A DNA stretch of 64,000 bases from Winogradskya humida (GTDB lineage: Bacteria > Actinomycetota > Actinomycetes > Mycobacteriales > Micromonosporaceae). The notes beneath the pieces are model-generated. The model ran no database searches. It was not told the origin of the DNA and was given only the letters and a program-made list of their open reading frames with translations. The position numbers were made by a program, and so were the translations under genes. This document shows, piece by piece, positions 46,102 through 56,509 of the stretch. Every line of letters begins with the position of its first letter. Positions within the stretch are counted from its first letter, which is position 1. Where the stretch lies: positions 38,361 to 102,360 of the forward strand of contig NZ_BOMN01000037.1 in assembly GCF_016862215.1 (NCBI RefSeq), given 5' to 3'.

Positions 46102-47221
46102 GGGTCACCGTTCCTGGTCCGACGTCGTAGCGGGCCCCCTGGAGGGTCGCCGGCACATCCTCCGGCACCGCGCACGTCACCAGCAACTGTGCGGCGTCCG
46201 CGACCAGGGCCGCAAGGCGTTCCCGGCGACCGGCGTCCAACTCGGCGAAGACGTCGTCGAGGATCAGGACCGGTTCGATGCCGTCGGTGCGCAGGAGGTC
46301 GTACGCCGCCAGTCGCAGGCCGAGCGCGAACGACCAGGATTCGCCGTGGCTCGCGTACCCCTTGGCCGGAAGTTCTCCCAGGGCCAGGGTGAGATCGTCG
46401 CGGTGCGGTCCGACCAGGGTGACCCCCCGCTCGATCTCCGCGGAGCGTCGCTCTTCGAGCGAGGCGAGGATGGCTTCCTGCAGGGCCGGGCGGTCCGGCG
46501 CCAGGCCGTCACCCAACCTTGAGGTGTACGCGATGGAAGCTGACGTTCGTCCGGCCGCGACCGCGTCGTACGCCTTGGTCAGATGCGGGCCGAGCGCCGC
46601 CACCAGCTCGATCCGGCCGGCCAGCAGCTCCGCACCGTGCTGGGCGAGGTGCTGGTCCCAGACGGCGAGCGTCGAGAGGTCCTGCCCGCGCGTCCCACCG
46701 ACCTTGCGAGTGAGGTACGCGGTCCGCAGCAGCGCGTTACGTTGCTTCACGACACGGTCGTAGTCGGCGCGCACCCCGGCGTAGCGGGGCTGACGTGCGA
46801 CGAGCAGGTCGTCTAGGTAGCGGCGGCGCTCCGAGGGGTCACCGCGGACGAGCTCGAGGTCCTCCGGGGCGAAAAGCACCATGCGCAGGGCGCCGATGAT
46901 CTCGCGCGAACGGCGTACCGGCGATCTGTTGAGCCTTGCCCTGTTGGCCCTGCCCGGCACGATCTCGAGCTCCACCAGGAGCTGACGTCCATCGTGGACG
47001 ATCTCGCACCGGATCACGGCCGAGGTCGCGCCCGCCCGGACCAGCGGCGCGTCGGTGGCCACCCGGTGACTGTCCAAGGTGGCCACATACCCGAGGGCCT
47101 CGATCAGGTTCGTCTTACCCATGCCGTTCTGGCCAACCAGAACGGCGACGCCGGGGTCGAGATCGACCGCCACCCGCTCGTACGAACGAAAGTCGGTGAG
47201 CTCGACCCGGCGCACGTACAT
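46094..47221 (-). CDS. recF: DNA replication and repair protein RecF
   Basis: A 375-residue SMC-like ATPase acting in gap repair and RecA loading. Walker A is [14 protein letters not shown]; the signature region LVGPHRDDL and Walker [14 protein letters not shown] are near the C terminus. The N terminus [21 protein letters not shown] is typical. It starts three bases after the gnd stop codon, so gnd-recF-dciA form an operon behind dnaN. Size is normal. Confidence 0.97.
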   Translation of the reverse strand: MYVRRVELTDFRSYERVAVDLDPGVAVLVGQNGMGKTNLIEALGYVATLDSHRVATDAPLVRAGATSAVIRCEIVHDGRQLLVELEIVPGRANRARLNRSPVRRSREIIGALRMVLFAPEDLELVRGDPSERRRYLDDLLVARQPRYAGVRADYDRVVKQRNALLRTAYLTRKVGGTRGQDLSTLAVWDQHLAQHGAELLAGRIELVAALGPHLTKAYDAVAAGRTSASIAYTSRLGDGLAPDRPALQEAILASLEERRSAEIERGVTLVGPHRDDLTLALGELPAKGYASHGESWSFALGLRLAAYDLLRTDGIEPVLILDDVFAELDAGRRERLAALVADAAQLLVTCAVPEDVPATLQGARYDVGPGTVTRV

Positions 47222-47224
47222 GGA

Positions 47225-48097
47225 TCAGCGCTTGACGGCGTGGCCGCCGAACTGGTTGCGCAGAGCGGCGATCGCCTTCATTGCCGGCGAGTCCTCCTGG
47301 CGCGACTGGAACCGGGCGAACAGCGACGCCGCGATGGCGTTGGCCGGCACGGCGAGACGCACGGCCTCGTCGACGGTCCAGCGGCCCTCACCGGTGTCCT
47401 CCGCGTAGCCGCGGATGTTCGCCAGCTCCGGGTCCTCGTCGAGGGCCCGGTCCAGCAGGTCGAGCAGCCACGACTTGACGACGCTGCCCTCCCGCCAGCT
47501 CTTGATGACGGCGGGTACGTCGTCGACGAGCTCGGCCGCCTTGAGGATCTCGTAACCCTCGGCGTACGACTGCATCATCGCGTACTCGATGCCGTTGTGG
47601 ATCATCTTCGAGTAGTGGCCGGAACCGACCTGACCGGCGTGCGCGAAGCCGTACGGGCCGGCCGGCTTGAGCGCGTCGAAGATCGGCTGCGCCTTCGCGA
47701 CGTTGTCGGCGTCGCCGCCGACCATCAGTGCGTAACCGTTGGTCGCGCCCCACACGCCACCGGAGACGCCGCAGTCCAGGTAGCCGATGCCCTTGACGGC
47801 GAGACGCTCGGCACGCGGGCCGTCATCGGTGAACTTCGAGTTGCCACCGTCGACGATCACGTCGCCCTCGGACAGCAGGCCCGCGAGCTCGTTGATCGTG
47901 TCTTCGGTGATCTGACCGGCCGGAACCATCGTCCAGACGACGCGCGGCGCGGCGAGCTTGCTGACAAGCTCCTCGAGGCTCGCGACGTCAGTGACATCCG
48001 GGTGGTGGTCGAAGCCGACCACTTCGTGGCCGGCGGCGCGCAGGCGATCGCGCATGTTGCCGCCCATCCGGCCGAGCCCGATTAGGCCGAGCTGCAT
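47225..48097 (-). CDS. gnd: 6-phosphogluconate dehydrogenase, decarboxylating (GndA/YqeC type)
   Basis: A 290-residue short-type 6-phosphogluconate dehydrogenase that oxidises 6-phosphogluconate to ribulose-5-phosphate in the pentose phosphate pathway. N-terminal dinucleotide motif GLIGLGRMGGNM; substrate motif DCGVSGGVWGATNGYALMVGG; and GHYSKMIHNGIEYAMMQ with the catalytic lysine. The ATG at 48097 follows AGGGGG. It lies between dnaN and recF, the usual insertion in actinobacterial origin regions. Cofactor preference (NAD or NADP) cannot be stated from sequence alone. Confidence 0.96.
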   Translation of the reverse strand: MQLGLIGLGRMGGNMRDRLRAAGHEVVGFDHHPDVTDVASLEELVSKLAAPRVVWTMVPAGQITEDTINELAGLLSEGDVIVDGGNSKFTDDGPRAERLAVKGIGYLDCGVSGGVWGATNGYALMVGGDADNVAKAQPIFDALKPAGPYGFAHAGQVGSGHYSKMIHNGIEYAMMQSYAEGYEILKAAELVDDVPAVIKSWREGSVVKSWLLDLLDRALDEDPELANIRGYAEDTGEGRWTVDEAVRLAVPANAIAASLFARFQSRQEDSPAMKAIAALRNQFGGHAVKR

Positions 48098-48135
48098 GGT
48101 GTTCCCCCTAGGTGAGTGTTTCTTCAGGCCCAGTA

Positions 48136-49269
48136 TCAGCGAGTTACCCGAATAGGCATGATCAGATAGCGGTATCCGGGCTTGATTTCGCCGTCTTCAT
48201 CTGCGGGGGAGATCACAGCGGGCTTGAAAGCGTCGACAAATGAGAGTACGGCGGTCGACGCGCCGAGGTTCTGCAAACCGTCGATCAGGTACTGCGGGTT
48301 GAAGCCGATGGTCAGCGGCTCACCGGTGAAGGCTGCCTCCATGGCCTCGCTGGCCCGTGCTTCCTCGGTGCCACCAGCCTCGACGACCAGGCCATCCTCG
48401 CTGAAACTCAGCAGCACAGGGGTCGTGCGCTCGGCCACCAGGGCGACCCGGCGAACTACCTCGACGAGACCGGCGACGCTGACGTTCGCGTGCGCGTTCT
48501 GCGTCGACGGGAAGATCGAGCGCACCGGCGGGTAGTTGGCTCCGTCCAGCAAGCGGCTCGTGGTGCGCCGTGCGCCGCCGGCGAAGCCGACCATGCCCTC
48601 CCCGGCGTTGCCCTGAGATAGGGCGAGCGTCACAGCGCCACCGACGGGACCCATGGCCTTCGCGGTGTCATTCAGCGTCTTCGCCGGGATGAGCGCGTTG
48701 AGGCTGATCTCGGGGTCGTCCGGGTTCCACTCGAGCTCGCGCATGGCCAGCCGGTAACGGTCGGTGGCGAGCATCGTCATCGTCGAACCGTCGAGCTCGA
48801 CCCGCACACCCGTGAGCATCGGCAGCGTCTCGTCCCGACCGGCCGCGATGGCGACCTGGGCAACGGCGACAGCGAACGTCTGCGCGTCGACCGTGCCCGC
48901 GCTGGAGGGCATGTCCGGCAGCGACGGGTAATCCTCCACAGGCATCACCGGGAGGGTGAAGCGGGCACTGCCGCAGACGAGCTCCAGGTGGGAGCCGACC
49001 GCCGCGATGTCCACCGGCTTGGCCGGCAGTGCCTTGGTGATTTCGGCGAGCAGGCGACCGGAGACGAGGGCGGCGCCGTCGGCGTCGGCCTGCACCTCCA
49101 CGGAGACCTGACTCGAGACCTCGTAATCGAAGCCGGAGACCTGCAGCTTGCCGTCGGTCACGCGGAGCATGACGCCCGCCAGAACCGGCACCGACGGTCG
49201 GCTGGGGAGGCTCTTAGCCGTCCACGCCACGGCGTCGGCGAGTACGTCACGCTCCACCCGGAACTTCAT
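48136..49269 (-). CDS. dnaN: DNA polymerase III beta sliding clamp
   Basis: A 377-residue sliding clamp. Three repeated domains are visible, beginning MKFRVERDVLADAVAWTAKSLPSRPSVPVLAGV, with the middle domain TDRYRLAMRELEW and the C-terminal LMPIRV end that forms the protein-binding pocket. It forms the ring that tethers DNA polymerase III. It is the first gene left of oriC and leads the dnaN-gnd-recF-dciA block. Start at the ATG at 49269; the region upstream holds no alternative. Confidence 0.98.
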   Translation of the reverse strand: MKFRVERDVLADAVAWTAKSLPSRPSVPVLAGVMLRVTDGKLQVSGFDYEVSSQVSVEVQADADGAALVSGRLLAEITKALPAKPVDIAAVGSHLELVCGSARFTLPVMPVEDYPSLPDMPSSAGTVDAQTFAVAVAQVAIAAGRDETLPMLTGVRVELDGSTMTMLATDRYRLAMRELEWNPDDPEISLNALIPAKTLNDTAKAMGPVGGAVTLALSQGNAGEGMVGFAGGARRTTSRLLDGANYPPVRSIFPSTQNAHANVSVAGLVEVVRRVALVAERTTPVLLSFSEDGLVVEAGGTEEARASEAMEAAFTGEPLTIGFNPQYLIDGLQNLGASTAVLSFVDAFKPAVISPADEDGEIKPGYRYLIMPIRVTR

Positions 49270-49454
49270 GCCATGCCCTCCGCGTCACTTTCTTGACTTC
49301 TCTGACTGCTCGTCTGCTCAACGAGCCAGCTTCGGATGTGCTGATGGAGCCCTCTGACTCTATGGCGAGCGGTGGTCATGCGTCCGCCCGCCCCCCGGTG
49401 CTGAGAAGTTGACCCGAGCCCGGATCGAGCCTCAAGCAACTCATCCACACCTTC

Positions 49455-50050
49455 CCCAGCCTTGATGATTGATCTTCAAATTTTCCGGGAGAGAGAACAG
49501 TCGTAATCATCGGTCCTGTGCATAGTGTGGATATCTCGTGTTGTCGCAGGTCAGAGAGTTATCCACCGGTGATTCACATGTGGGTAACCAGGGTACGAAC
49601 CGAGCTGGTTGTCCACAGTCGGCGACCCGACCGAAGTTGTCCACCGTTGTCCACCGGTTATCCACCGGATATCCACCGGGTTTGTCCCCCGACCTGTGGA
49701 TGACGCCGGGACGCTACCGACACGTCGTCCACAGAACCTTCAACAGGGTTTCCACATCCAGTGGGGGTAGGTGGAAAACTTTGTGACGCTCAGTGATTAT
49801 CCACATCGATTTCCCCAGGGTCGGTCCACATCTGTGGGTAACCGGCCCCAAAGTTATCCACCGTTGGGGACAACAACCTGTGGATGCCTGTGAATTAGTG
49901 TGGATAACGTTGGCACGAAACGGTCCCGTCCTACCGTTGACAAAACCAGGATCAAAGTGCCTGTGACCAGCCCTTCCGACGGCTCGGCGAACCTCCCCCT
50001 TGGACAGACATTTCGGCCACCGCTGTGGACCGGGATGTGGATAACCGGTG
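49455..50050. other. Chromosomal replication origin oriC (DnaA-box cluster)
   Basis: At least 15 DnaA-box-like 9-mers in both orientations. Perfect TTATCCACA copies lie at 49797-49805, 49899-49907 (complement) and 50036-50044 (complement). TTGTCCACA is at 49609-49617. TTATCCACC copies are at 49559-49567, 49658-49666 and 49854-49862, with TTGTCCACC at 49637 and 49647. An AT-rich stretch at 49462-49484 is a candidate DNA unwinding element. The cluster lies between dnaN and dnaA. Intervals between 49647 and 49677 are so short that DnaA could bind several boxes cooperatively. Confidence 0.95.
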
Positions 50051-51100
50051 CACAACTTTGCGTCTGCGCAGTTCAGGCCGATGCCGGCCTTTGTCCCCAG
50101 GGCGGCTGAGGGCGGCGGGAGGGGAATTTTCTGGCGAGGAGGGGAAGGACTGCGGATTTCGGCGGTGGGTGGCCGATTTGCTGCCTGGGGATGCCGGAGG
50201 GGCGTTGTTGTGGGTGGGTCCGCTTTGGACTGAGCCGGCTGGGGGCGGGGATTGGGTGACGCGTTCTTGGTTGCGGGCCGGGCGACGGGCCGGGGCGACG
50301 GGCCGGGGTTGCGGGCCGGGGTTGCGCGGAGCGCGGCGGGGTGACGGGGCGGCTGTGGAAGTGGTCGGGGATCCGGCGTGGGGTTACTGGCCGGCGGGTT
50401 GGCCGTTGTGGCGGGGTGGCGGTCATGGGGGCGGCCTTGTGTTAATGCTGCGGCGAGTGCCTGGGGCGTCGGGTTGCCGCGGGGGGAACACGCGGTGGTG
50501 AGTGAGTGCGCGGGTGGTGGGTGAGCGCGGGAGTGGTGGGCGCTTACTGCGGGAACGCGCGGTAGAGAGTGAGCGCGCGGTGGTGGTTGCTTTGTTACGG
50601 GGAACGCGCGGCGGTGTTGCTTGCCACGGGGAACGCGCCGTAGCGAGTTGCGCGTGGTGGTGTGCGCGGTAGTGAGTTGAGCGCGATGGTGTGCGCGAGT
50701 AATTGGTGAGCGCGTGGTGGTGGTGCGAGCGGTGGTGGGGTGAGCTTTGCTGCGGGGCGCGGGTGGTGTGGATTTCGGACTGGCGGTTGCGCGCAGGTTG
50801 GCGCGTAGATGCTCAGGCTTCAGACCATCAAGGACGTAGTACCCGTCGGCTGGGCAGCTTGTTGGCTCGTCGGCCCGGCATTCTCCGGCCGGTCAACTTC
50901 TCGGCCCGGCAGTTTCCGGGCGGTCAACCCCTTGGCCCGGCAGTCTCCTGTCGGCGGTGTCGGCGGTGTCGGCGGCGCGGTGGTGCGGTGGTGCGGTGGT
51001 TGCTGCCCGCCACGGTAAGCCGGCCTGGTGGGAGCCGGTCAGCTCGTCAGCCCCTCGTCCTGTCAGCCCCTCGGCCAGCCAGGCCCACGGCCAGCAAGTT

Positions 51101-51140
51101 CCCTGGCCTGTCACACGCCCCCTGGCCTGTCACACGCCCC
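51101..51140. repeat. 20-bp tandem duplication
   Basis: CCCTGGCCTGTCACACGCCC and a second copy follow each other; the copy boundary shares CCC. It is part of the repeat-rich oriC-dnaA spacer. Confidence 0.8.
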
Positions 51141-51282
51141 CTGCTCGGCAGTTTCTTGGCTCGGCAGGTTGTTAGGCCGTCAATCTGTTGGCCTTGGAAG
51201 CGCGATGGCCGGGTTGGACCGGGGGTGGTTCGGTGCGGTGGCTCGCATTTGGCTGGTTTGGGTTGTGGTGCTGCTTACGTTG

Positions 51283-51365
51283 GGAGCGAGTGGCGGAGGG
51301 GAAGACCACTCTGCTGCGGATCCTCGCCGGGGAGCTGAAACCGTCGGACGGTTGCGAACTCGATG
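51283..51365 (+). pseudogene. Frameshifted ABC-type ATPase fragment
   Basis: The frame GGA GCG AGT GGC GGA GGG reads GASGGG, and after a one-base shift the next codons read KTTLLRILAGELKPSDG. Joined, this is a Walker A motif (GxxGxGKT) followed by the RILAGELKP typical of ABC-F and related ATPases. The preceding sequence also looks like a hydrophobic beta strand. No Walker B or signature motif follows, so it is a remnant. Confidence 0.6.
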
Positions 51366-52096
51366 CGGTCTTTAGCTTTGGGTGGGACCGGGACCCTTGT
51401 GCTGCCGTTGGTTTGCATCACTTTGGCCAATACCGCTGGTTTGAGCCTTCGCGGCGCTGGTTGTGGCTGTGGTCGGCAACCGTTGGCTGCGTGGCGGGGG
51501 CTTTGGGCTGGGGACCGACCGGCTAGGGATAGCAGGCATTCCGGCTAGGGATAGGCATTTTGTTGTGATGCTGGCTGGACTGCGATGCCGGTGTGCTGTT
51601 CGGAGCGTGACGCTAGGTGTGCTGAACGGAGCGCGAGGCCAAGGGGTTCGCTGGATCAAGTGCTGGCGACGCGGGGGTGGTGGCTTGGGCCGGTTGTGCA
51701 CAGGGGCGTCGGTGAGTGGCAGCGCCGTGCGTGGATGTGTAGTGGTGATTTAGTACCAATGTGGATGAGTGTCGACTTTATTGACACGGGGATTCGCCTG
51801 GGCGAGTGCTAACAGGGGCGTCATCCAGATCGGGGCAGGACACGATCAATTGGCGGCCGTCAGCCTATTTGCTCGCGCGGATGGCGTGGGTGCTGAGTGG
51901 GCAGCCTGGTGGAGCGGAGCTGTAGGCACGACGGCGCTCTAGTCACGACGGCGCTGCAGGTGAGGCCTTGTTGCAGGCGAGACGGTGTTGCAGGGATGCC
52001 CGGCGGCGGGGGACGGCATGGAGTGGTTACGGCCTGGGCCGGGATGTGGGTTCGTGGGGGTGCGGTTGGGGGTGTCGTTGGGCGTACTTATAGGTG

Positions 52097-53917
52097 TCAG
52101 GTGTTTTGTTTGATGCGGTTTGTTAGTTCTGCGATCTGGTTGTAGAGGGAACGGCGTTCGGCCATGTGCTGGCGGATTTTGCGGTCGGCGTGCATGACTG
52201 TGGTGTGGTCTCGGCCGCCGAAGGCTTGGCCGATTCTTGGCAGGGAGAGGTCGGTGAGTTCTCGGCACAGGTACATGGCGACCTGGCGGGCGTTGACCAG
52301 GACTCTTGAGCGGGAGTGGCCTCGGAGGTCTTCGAGGCTCACGCCGAAATAGTCCGCTGTGGAGACCATGATCTGGTCCGCGGTGATTTCTGGGCCGCCG
52401 CCGTCGGGCATGAAGTCGCGGAGGACTTCTTCGGCCAGGGAGAGTTGCACCGTGGAACGGGTGAGGCTGGCGAAAGCTGTTACCCGGATGAGGGCGCCTT
52501 CGAGTTCGCGGATGGAGCTCGAGACCCGGGAGGCGATGAATTCGAGGACGTCGTCGGGCGCGTACATGCGCTCCTGGGCGGCCTTTTTCTGCAGGATTGC
52601 GATGCGGGTTTCCAGGTCGGGGGGCTGGATGTCCGCGAGCAGGCCCCATTCGAAACGGGTTCGCATGCGGTCTTCGAGGGTGGCCAGCTGGCGCGGGGAG
52701 CGGTCCGAGCTGATCACGATCTGCTTGTTCGCGTTGTGGAGCGTGTTGAAAGTGTGGAAGAACTCTTCCTGGGTGCGCTCGCGGTTTTCCAGGAACTGGA
52801 TGTCGTCGATCAGCAGGATGTCGACGTCGCGGTAGCGGCGCTGGAAGGCCTGCGTTTTGTCGTCGCGCAGGCTGTTGATGAAGTCGTTGGTGAATTCCTC
52901 GGTCGAGACGTAGCGGACGCTGCGGGCGTGACCGAGCGTCGTGGCGTAGTGACCGATGGCGTGCAGCAGGTGGGTTTTCCCCAGGCCGGAGCTGCCATAG
53001 ATGAAGAGCGGGTTGTACGCCTTCGCCGGCGACTCCGCGACCGCGACCGCCGCCGCGTGGGCGAAACGGTTGGACGAGCCGATGACGAACGTCTCGAACA
53101 TGTACTTCGGGTTGAGCCGGTTGCCGTCGTTGCCGCCGGGGCGCTGACCGCCCTGCTGGTTGCCGAGCGGCGAGCGGCCGGGACCGTTGTCGCCGCCGTG
53201 ACGCATCTGCAGGGTGTCGTCGCGGCGGTCCTGACCCTGCATTCCCATGCGGTCGTCGGAGCGGCGCTGGTTGTCACGCAGCTGGGACTGCTCGCCGGCC
53301 ATCCGGTGGCCGACGGCGTCGTTCTGGCTGTCCTGGTAGTGCGGGACCTGACGCGGAGGGTCGGCCTTCGGCTTTTCCTCGGCGAGGGTGTTTTTGGCCT
53401 GCTCCGGCTGGCCCATGGGCAGCGGCGCGGCGAAGAGGGCCTCCTGGCCGTCGCGCGCCTGCGGCACACCGTGGGCGAAGGGCACCTGGGCAGAGCCGGT
53501 CGGGCCGTCGTCGTAGGCCTGCGCGTCATAGGCCGAAGGCTGTGGATAACGATCCGGGTACGCCGGGGGCTGAGGGTCCGCGTAATGCGCCGGAGGCTGC
53601 GTGGGCGGCTCCGGCGGCGGGGTGCCGTAGACCGTGCCGGGACGTCCCGAACCGTCCTCCGGCGGGCGGACCGTGACGGCCACCTGGATGGGCCGGCCGA
53701 GTCGCCGGGAGAGAGCTTCGGTGATCGCGAGACGCAGCCGCGACTCGATCACGTCGCGGGTGTACGTGTCCGGGACCGAGAGGAGCGCAGTGTCCTCGAC
53801 GATGGCGCGTAGACGGGTAAGCCGCAGGTAGGCGCGCTGCTGAGCGGACGCGATCTCGTCCGCCAACTCGTCCGTAGCCGCAGCCCAGACCCCGCCAAGG
53901 TCGACCGTGTCGGCCAC
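52097..53917 (-). CDS. dnaA: Chromosomal replication initiator DnaA
   Basis: A 606-residue initiator. Domain I begins [21 protein letters not shown]; a long Pro/Gln-rich domain II follows; the AAA+ domain shows [37 protein letters not shown] (Walker A) and [12 protein letters not shown] (Walker B). Domain IV ends with [21 protein letters not shown] and [12 protein letters not shown], the DnaA-box-binding helix. The GTG at 53917 is preferred; the frame is open to 54073, but that stretch overlaps DnaA boxes in the promoter. A perfect DnaA box (53541) lies inside the gene. It is transcribed away from rpmH toward oriC. Confidence 0.96.
   Translation of the reverse strand: MADTVDLGGVWAAATDELADEIASAQQRAYLRLTRLRAIVEDTALLSVPDTYTRDVIESRLRLAITEALSRRLGRPIQVAVTVRPPEDGSGRPGTVYGTPPPEPPTQPPAHYADPQPPAYPDRYPQPSAYDAQAYDDGPTGSAQVPFAHGVPQARDGQEALFAAPLPMGQPEQAKNTLAEEKPKADPPRQVPHYQDSQNDAVGHRMAGEQSQLRDNQRRSDDRMGMQGQDRRDDTLQMRHGGDNGPGRSPLGNQQGGQRPGGNDGNRLNPKYMFETFVIGSSNRFAHAAAVAVAESPAKAYNPLFIYGSSGLGKTHLLHAIGHYATTLGHARSVRYVSTEEFTNDFINSLRDDKTQAFQRRYRDVDILLIDDIQFLENRERTQEEFFHTFNTLHNANKQIVISSDRSPRQLATLEDRMRTRFEWGLLADIQPPDLETRIAILQKKAAQERMYAPDDVLEFIASRVSSSIRELEGALIRVTAFASLTRSTVQLSLAEEVLRDFMPDGGGPEITADQIMVSTADYFGVSLEDLRGHSRSRVLVNARQVAMYLCRELTDLSLPRIGQAFGGRDHTTVMHADRKIRQHMAERRSLYNQIAELTNRIKQNT
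53541..53549 (-). promoter_or_regulatory. Perfect DnaA box within dnaA
   Basis: TGTGGATAA (complement of TTATCCACA) lies in the low-conservation domain II coding region. Confidence 0.5.
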
Positions 53918-54065
53918 CGCCGCGCCACCCCCATCGCCAACCGGAATTACCCGGTGGCCTTGTTCGGCTTCCGCCTCTGCCGCTACGTCACCCTTGTGGG
54001 CGACGGACCGGCTTGACCCCCCAAGCCAGCACATCCAACGTGCTGAACGTGCACGGCGCACCGGC

Positions 54066-54085
54066 TTGTCCACAGGTTATCCACA
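54066..54085 (+). promoter_or_regulatory. Pair of DnaA boxes in the dnaA promoter region
   Basis: TTGTCCACA (54066-54074) and TTATCCACA (54077-54085) lie in tandem in the dnaA-rpmH intergenic region, upstream of the dnaA start, which fits autoregulation by DnaA. Confidence 0.75.
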
Positions 54086-54540
54086 ACCTGTGCACTCGTC
54101 GGTATTCGCTCCCCGGCCGGATGGTCGGCAGACTTCCCGGAGCCTGTGCTGGCGCGGGAAAACAGGCTCACCGTGCCGAACGATTCACCGCCTCGTCCGG
54201 TTCCTGCCTCGGGTGCCACCGATGAGATCGGTGTCACTGATGAGGCCGGTGCGACCGGCGGCGCTGAAGACCAGCAAACGGGCACGCTAACAGCGCTGCC
54301 ACCCCTGCATCAACCGGCGGTACCCACCCCGGGGCAGGCTTGGCACGAAAAGATTCACTCCGTGCGCGCCGCCACCGACCTGGGTGACGGACGGTACCGC
54401 ACGCGCCGCGTTCGCGGTCGAAACAGTTGACCGCGACATCGGCCCTGCGTAGTCTCGGGCGGTTGCTCCGCCGCGCTCTGCTAAAGTGGCGTCTTGCAGC
54501 TTGATGCCCCCTGGACGTAGTACGAAGACGGAGTTCTGAC
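54086..54540. other. dnaA-rpmH intergenic region
   Basis: About 450 bases, no gene. It should contain the divergent promoters of dnaA and rpmH. A -10-like TAAAGT lies at 54482-54487, 54 bases before the rpmH start; no convincing -35 was found. Confidence 0.45.
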
Positions 54541-54678
54541 GTGAGCAAGCGCACCTATCAGCCGAACAACCGCCGGCGTGCCAAGACCCACGGCTTCCGG
54601 CTGCGCATGCGCACCCGTGCCGGCCGCGCCATCCTTTCGACGCGTCGCACCAAGGGCCGCGCCAAGCTGTCGGCCTAG
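54541..54678 (+). CDS. rpmH: 50S ribosomal protein L34
   Basis: A 45-residue ribosomal protein, [44 protein letters not shown], conserved in the family. The GTG at 54541 starts it. It leads the rpmH-rnpA-yidD-yidC-khpB block, the standard arrangement on the far side of dnaA. It is too short for many gene finders but the sequence is unmistakable. Confidence 0.98.
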   Translation: MSKRTYQPNNRRRAKTHGFRLRMRTRAGRAILSTRRTKGRAKLSA

Positions 54679-54713
54679 AGCCGACAGCTGACGGGCCGGA
54701 TGCCCAGGTAGTC

Positions 54714-55070
54714 GTGCTGGCCGCAGCGCAACGACTGCGGCGTAGCAGCGACTTCGCCGCAGCGGTCCGTAATGGCCGCCGTGCCGGCCGTGGCACCGTG
54801 GTCGTCCACCTGCTTCTCGACGAGCCGGCGCAAGCCTCCGAGGCGCGCGCCGGCTTTGTCGTATCCAAAGCAGTGGGCAACGCAGTGGTCCGTAACAAGG
54901 TCCGCCGACGGTTGCGTCACCTTGTCCGACCCCGGCTCGGCGAGTTGCCCGAGGGCGCCTCGCTGGTCGTGCGGGCCTTACCTTCCTCGGCCGCAGCGTC
55001 CTTCGAGACGCTCGGCACCGACCTGGACGCGGCGATTGCCGCTGCTCGGTCGCCCAGGCGGCGGCGATGA
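54714..55070 (+). CDS. rnpA: Ribonuclease P protein component
   Basis: A 118-residue basic protein that assists the catalytic RNase P RNA in tRNA 5' processing. Family motifs: [21 protein letters not shown], and [16 protein letters not shown], the basic RNR region. The GTG at 54714 starts the ORF 35 bases after rpmH. It overlaps yidD by four bases. Size normal. Confidence 0.97.
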   Translation: MLAAAQRLRRSSDFAAAVRNGRRAGRGTVVVHLLLDEPAQASEARAGFVVSKAVGNAVVRNKVRRRLRHLVRPRLGELPEGASLVVRALPSSAAASFETLGTDLDAAIAAARSPRRRR

Positions 55071-55324
55071 CACCCGTTGCCCGCCTGCTGACCGCGCCGA
55101 TCGTCGCGTACCGTCGGTATATAAGCCCGGCGCTGCCGGCCCGCTGTCGGTTCTACCCCTCGTGCAGCGCGTACGCCCAGGAGGCGCTCGCGAAGCACGG
55201 CGCGCTCCACGGAACCGGCCTCGCGATCTGGCGGCTGTTGCGGTGTCACCCCTTCCACCCCGGTGGGTACGACCCCGTGCCCGACCCGATCCGTCACCGT
55301 CCTGCCGATGTGACTGGAGCATGA
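55067..55324 (+). CDS. yidD: Membrane protein insertion efficiency factor YidD
   Basis: An 85-residue YidD homolog. The hallmark is [25 protein letters not shown], then [18 protein letters not shown]. It assists YidC in inserting membrane proteins. It overlaps rnpA by four bases and yidC starts one base after its stop, so all are translated together. Confidence 0.96.
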   Translation: MTPVARLLTAPIVAYRRYISPALPARCRFYPSCSAYAQEALAKHGALHGTGLAIWRLLRCHPFHPGGYDPVPDPIRHRPADVTGA

Positions 55325-55325
55325 A

Positions 55326-56360
55326 TTGAGTCTCGACTGGATCTACTACGCCATTTCGTGGATCCTCCTGCGCTGGCATGCACTCTGGGACGCGATCGGC
55401 ATCTCCGACGGTCGGGTACTGGGCACCAACTGGGCCTGGATCCTCTCGATCGTCTTCCTGGTGGTGACGCTGCGCGTCATCCTCTTCCCCGTCTTCGTCA
55501 AGCAGATCAAGTCCCAGCGGGCCATGCAGGCATTGCAGCCCAAGGTCAAGGAGCTGCAGGAGAAGCACAAGGGTGACCGGGAGACGCTCCAGAAAGAAAT
55601 GATGGAGCTCTACAAGGTCGAGAAGGCCAACCCGCTCATGGGTTGCCTCCCGATGTTCCTGCAGATCCCGGTCTTCCTGGGCCTGTTCCACGTGTTGCGC
55701 CGGCTCAACCCGGACAACCCGCGACCCACTCTGTACGGCTGGACGGCCGACCAGTTCCGTGACGCGACCCACTCGGCGCTGTTCACGGTTCCGCTCCCGG
55801 CCAAGTTCGGCTCCTCAGCGGCCGAGCTGACCCAGCTGGGCTACACGGGCGCCGGCGTCACGGTGAAGATCATCGCCGGCATCCTGGTGCTGACGATGAT
55901 GGCGACCACCTACCTGACCAGCCGTCAGATGATCCTCAAGACCGGCTGGGCCGAGGACCCGCAGCAGAAGATGATCCAGCGCCTGATGCTGTACGGCATC
56001 CCGCTGTCGCTGCTCGTCTCCGGTTCGCTGTTCCCGATCGGCGTGGTCATCTACTGGGTCACGAACAACCTGTTCAGCCTCGCCCAGCAGCAGTGGGTGC
56101 TCCGCAAGTTCCCGCCGCCGGCCATGGCCAACGCGAAGGCCGGCACCTCATCGGCCCGCCCCGCGAGCAGCACGACCGTGGCGAAGAACGGTTCCAAGAG
56201 CCCGGTGCAGTCCGCCGGCCGTGGCCTCTTCGGCCGCAAGCAGGCAGAGCCCGAAGCGGCGACCCCGGTCGTCGACACGAAGGCCCTCGCGCCCAAGCCG
56301 GGCGCCAAGCCGATGAACCCGAAGAAGGGCACGCGGCCCGCCACCAAACCCAAGGGATGA
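55326..56360 (+). CDS. yidC: Membrane protein insertase YidC
   Basis: A 344-residue Oxa1-type insertase. It has five hydrophobic segments, including ILSIVFLVVTLRVILFPVFVKQ, PLMGCLPMFLQIPVFLGLFHVL, and GIPLSLLVSGSLFPIGVVIYWVTNNLFSLAQQ. The C-terminal tail is rich in Lys, Pro and Ala. The TTG at 55326 is the start, translationally coupled to yidD. It inserts and folds proteins in the inner membrane. A hairpin of 10 bp (56369-56394) follows its stop. Confidence 0.97.
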   Translation: MSLDWIYYAISWILLRWHALWDAIGISDGRVLGTNWAWILSIVFLVVTLRVILFPVFVKQIKSQRAMQALQPKVKELQEKHKGDRETLQKEMMELYKVEKANPLMGCLPMFLQIPVFLGLFHVLRRLNPDNPRPTLYGWTADQFRDATHSALFTVPLPAKFGSSAAELTQLGYTGAGVTVKIIAGILVLTMMATTYLTSRQMILKTGWAEDPQQKMIQRLMLYGIPLSLLVSGSLFPIGVVIYWVTNNLFSLAQQQWVLRKFPPPAMANAKAGTSSARPASSTTVAKNGSKSPVQSAGRGLFGRKQAEPEAATPVVDTKALAPKPGAKPMNPKKGTRPATKPKG

Positions 56361-56368
56361 CGCAGCGA

Positions 56369-56394
56369 CGGCCCGGCCACATCAGGCCGGGCCG
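56369..56394. terminator. Perfect 10-bp hairpin after yidC
   Basis: CGGCCCGGCC-ACATCA-GGCCGGGCCG. No T tract follows, so any termination would be Rho-dependent or partial; khpB follows 120 bases later. Confidence 0.55.
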
Positions 56395-56509
56395 CGCGCG
56401 ACCCTGGTGAGGTGCGGCGACACAGACCTCCCCGCGTCGGCGATGGACTCCGCCGGAGCGGGAAACAGCGGACCGAGCAGGTCCGGCCCGAGAGTACGGA
56501 GATGAGACC

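Larger units (their letters stand above)
50051..52096. other. Long non-coding spacer between oriC and dnaA
   Basis: About 2 kb without a convincing gene. Features: degenerate GCGCGG-rich repeats at about 50500-50730, a run of CCCGGCA-type repeats at 50870-50960, a 20-bp tandem duplication at 51101-51140, an ABC-ATPase fragment at 51283-51365, and a direct repeat CGGCTAGGGATAG near 51525-51560. Open frames here are G-rich and have no recognisable domain. Confidence 0.55.

Noticed and set aside
50025..50501. Open frame of 158 codons in the oriC-dnaA spacer
   Set aside because: Begins inside the DnaA-box cluster, is G-rich and has no recognisable domain or ribosome-binding site.
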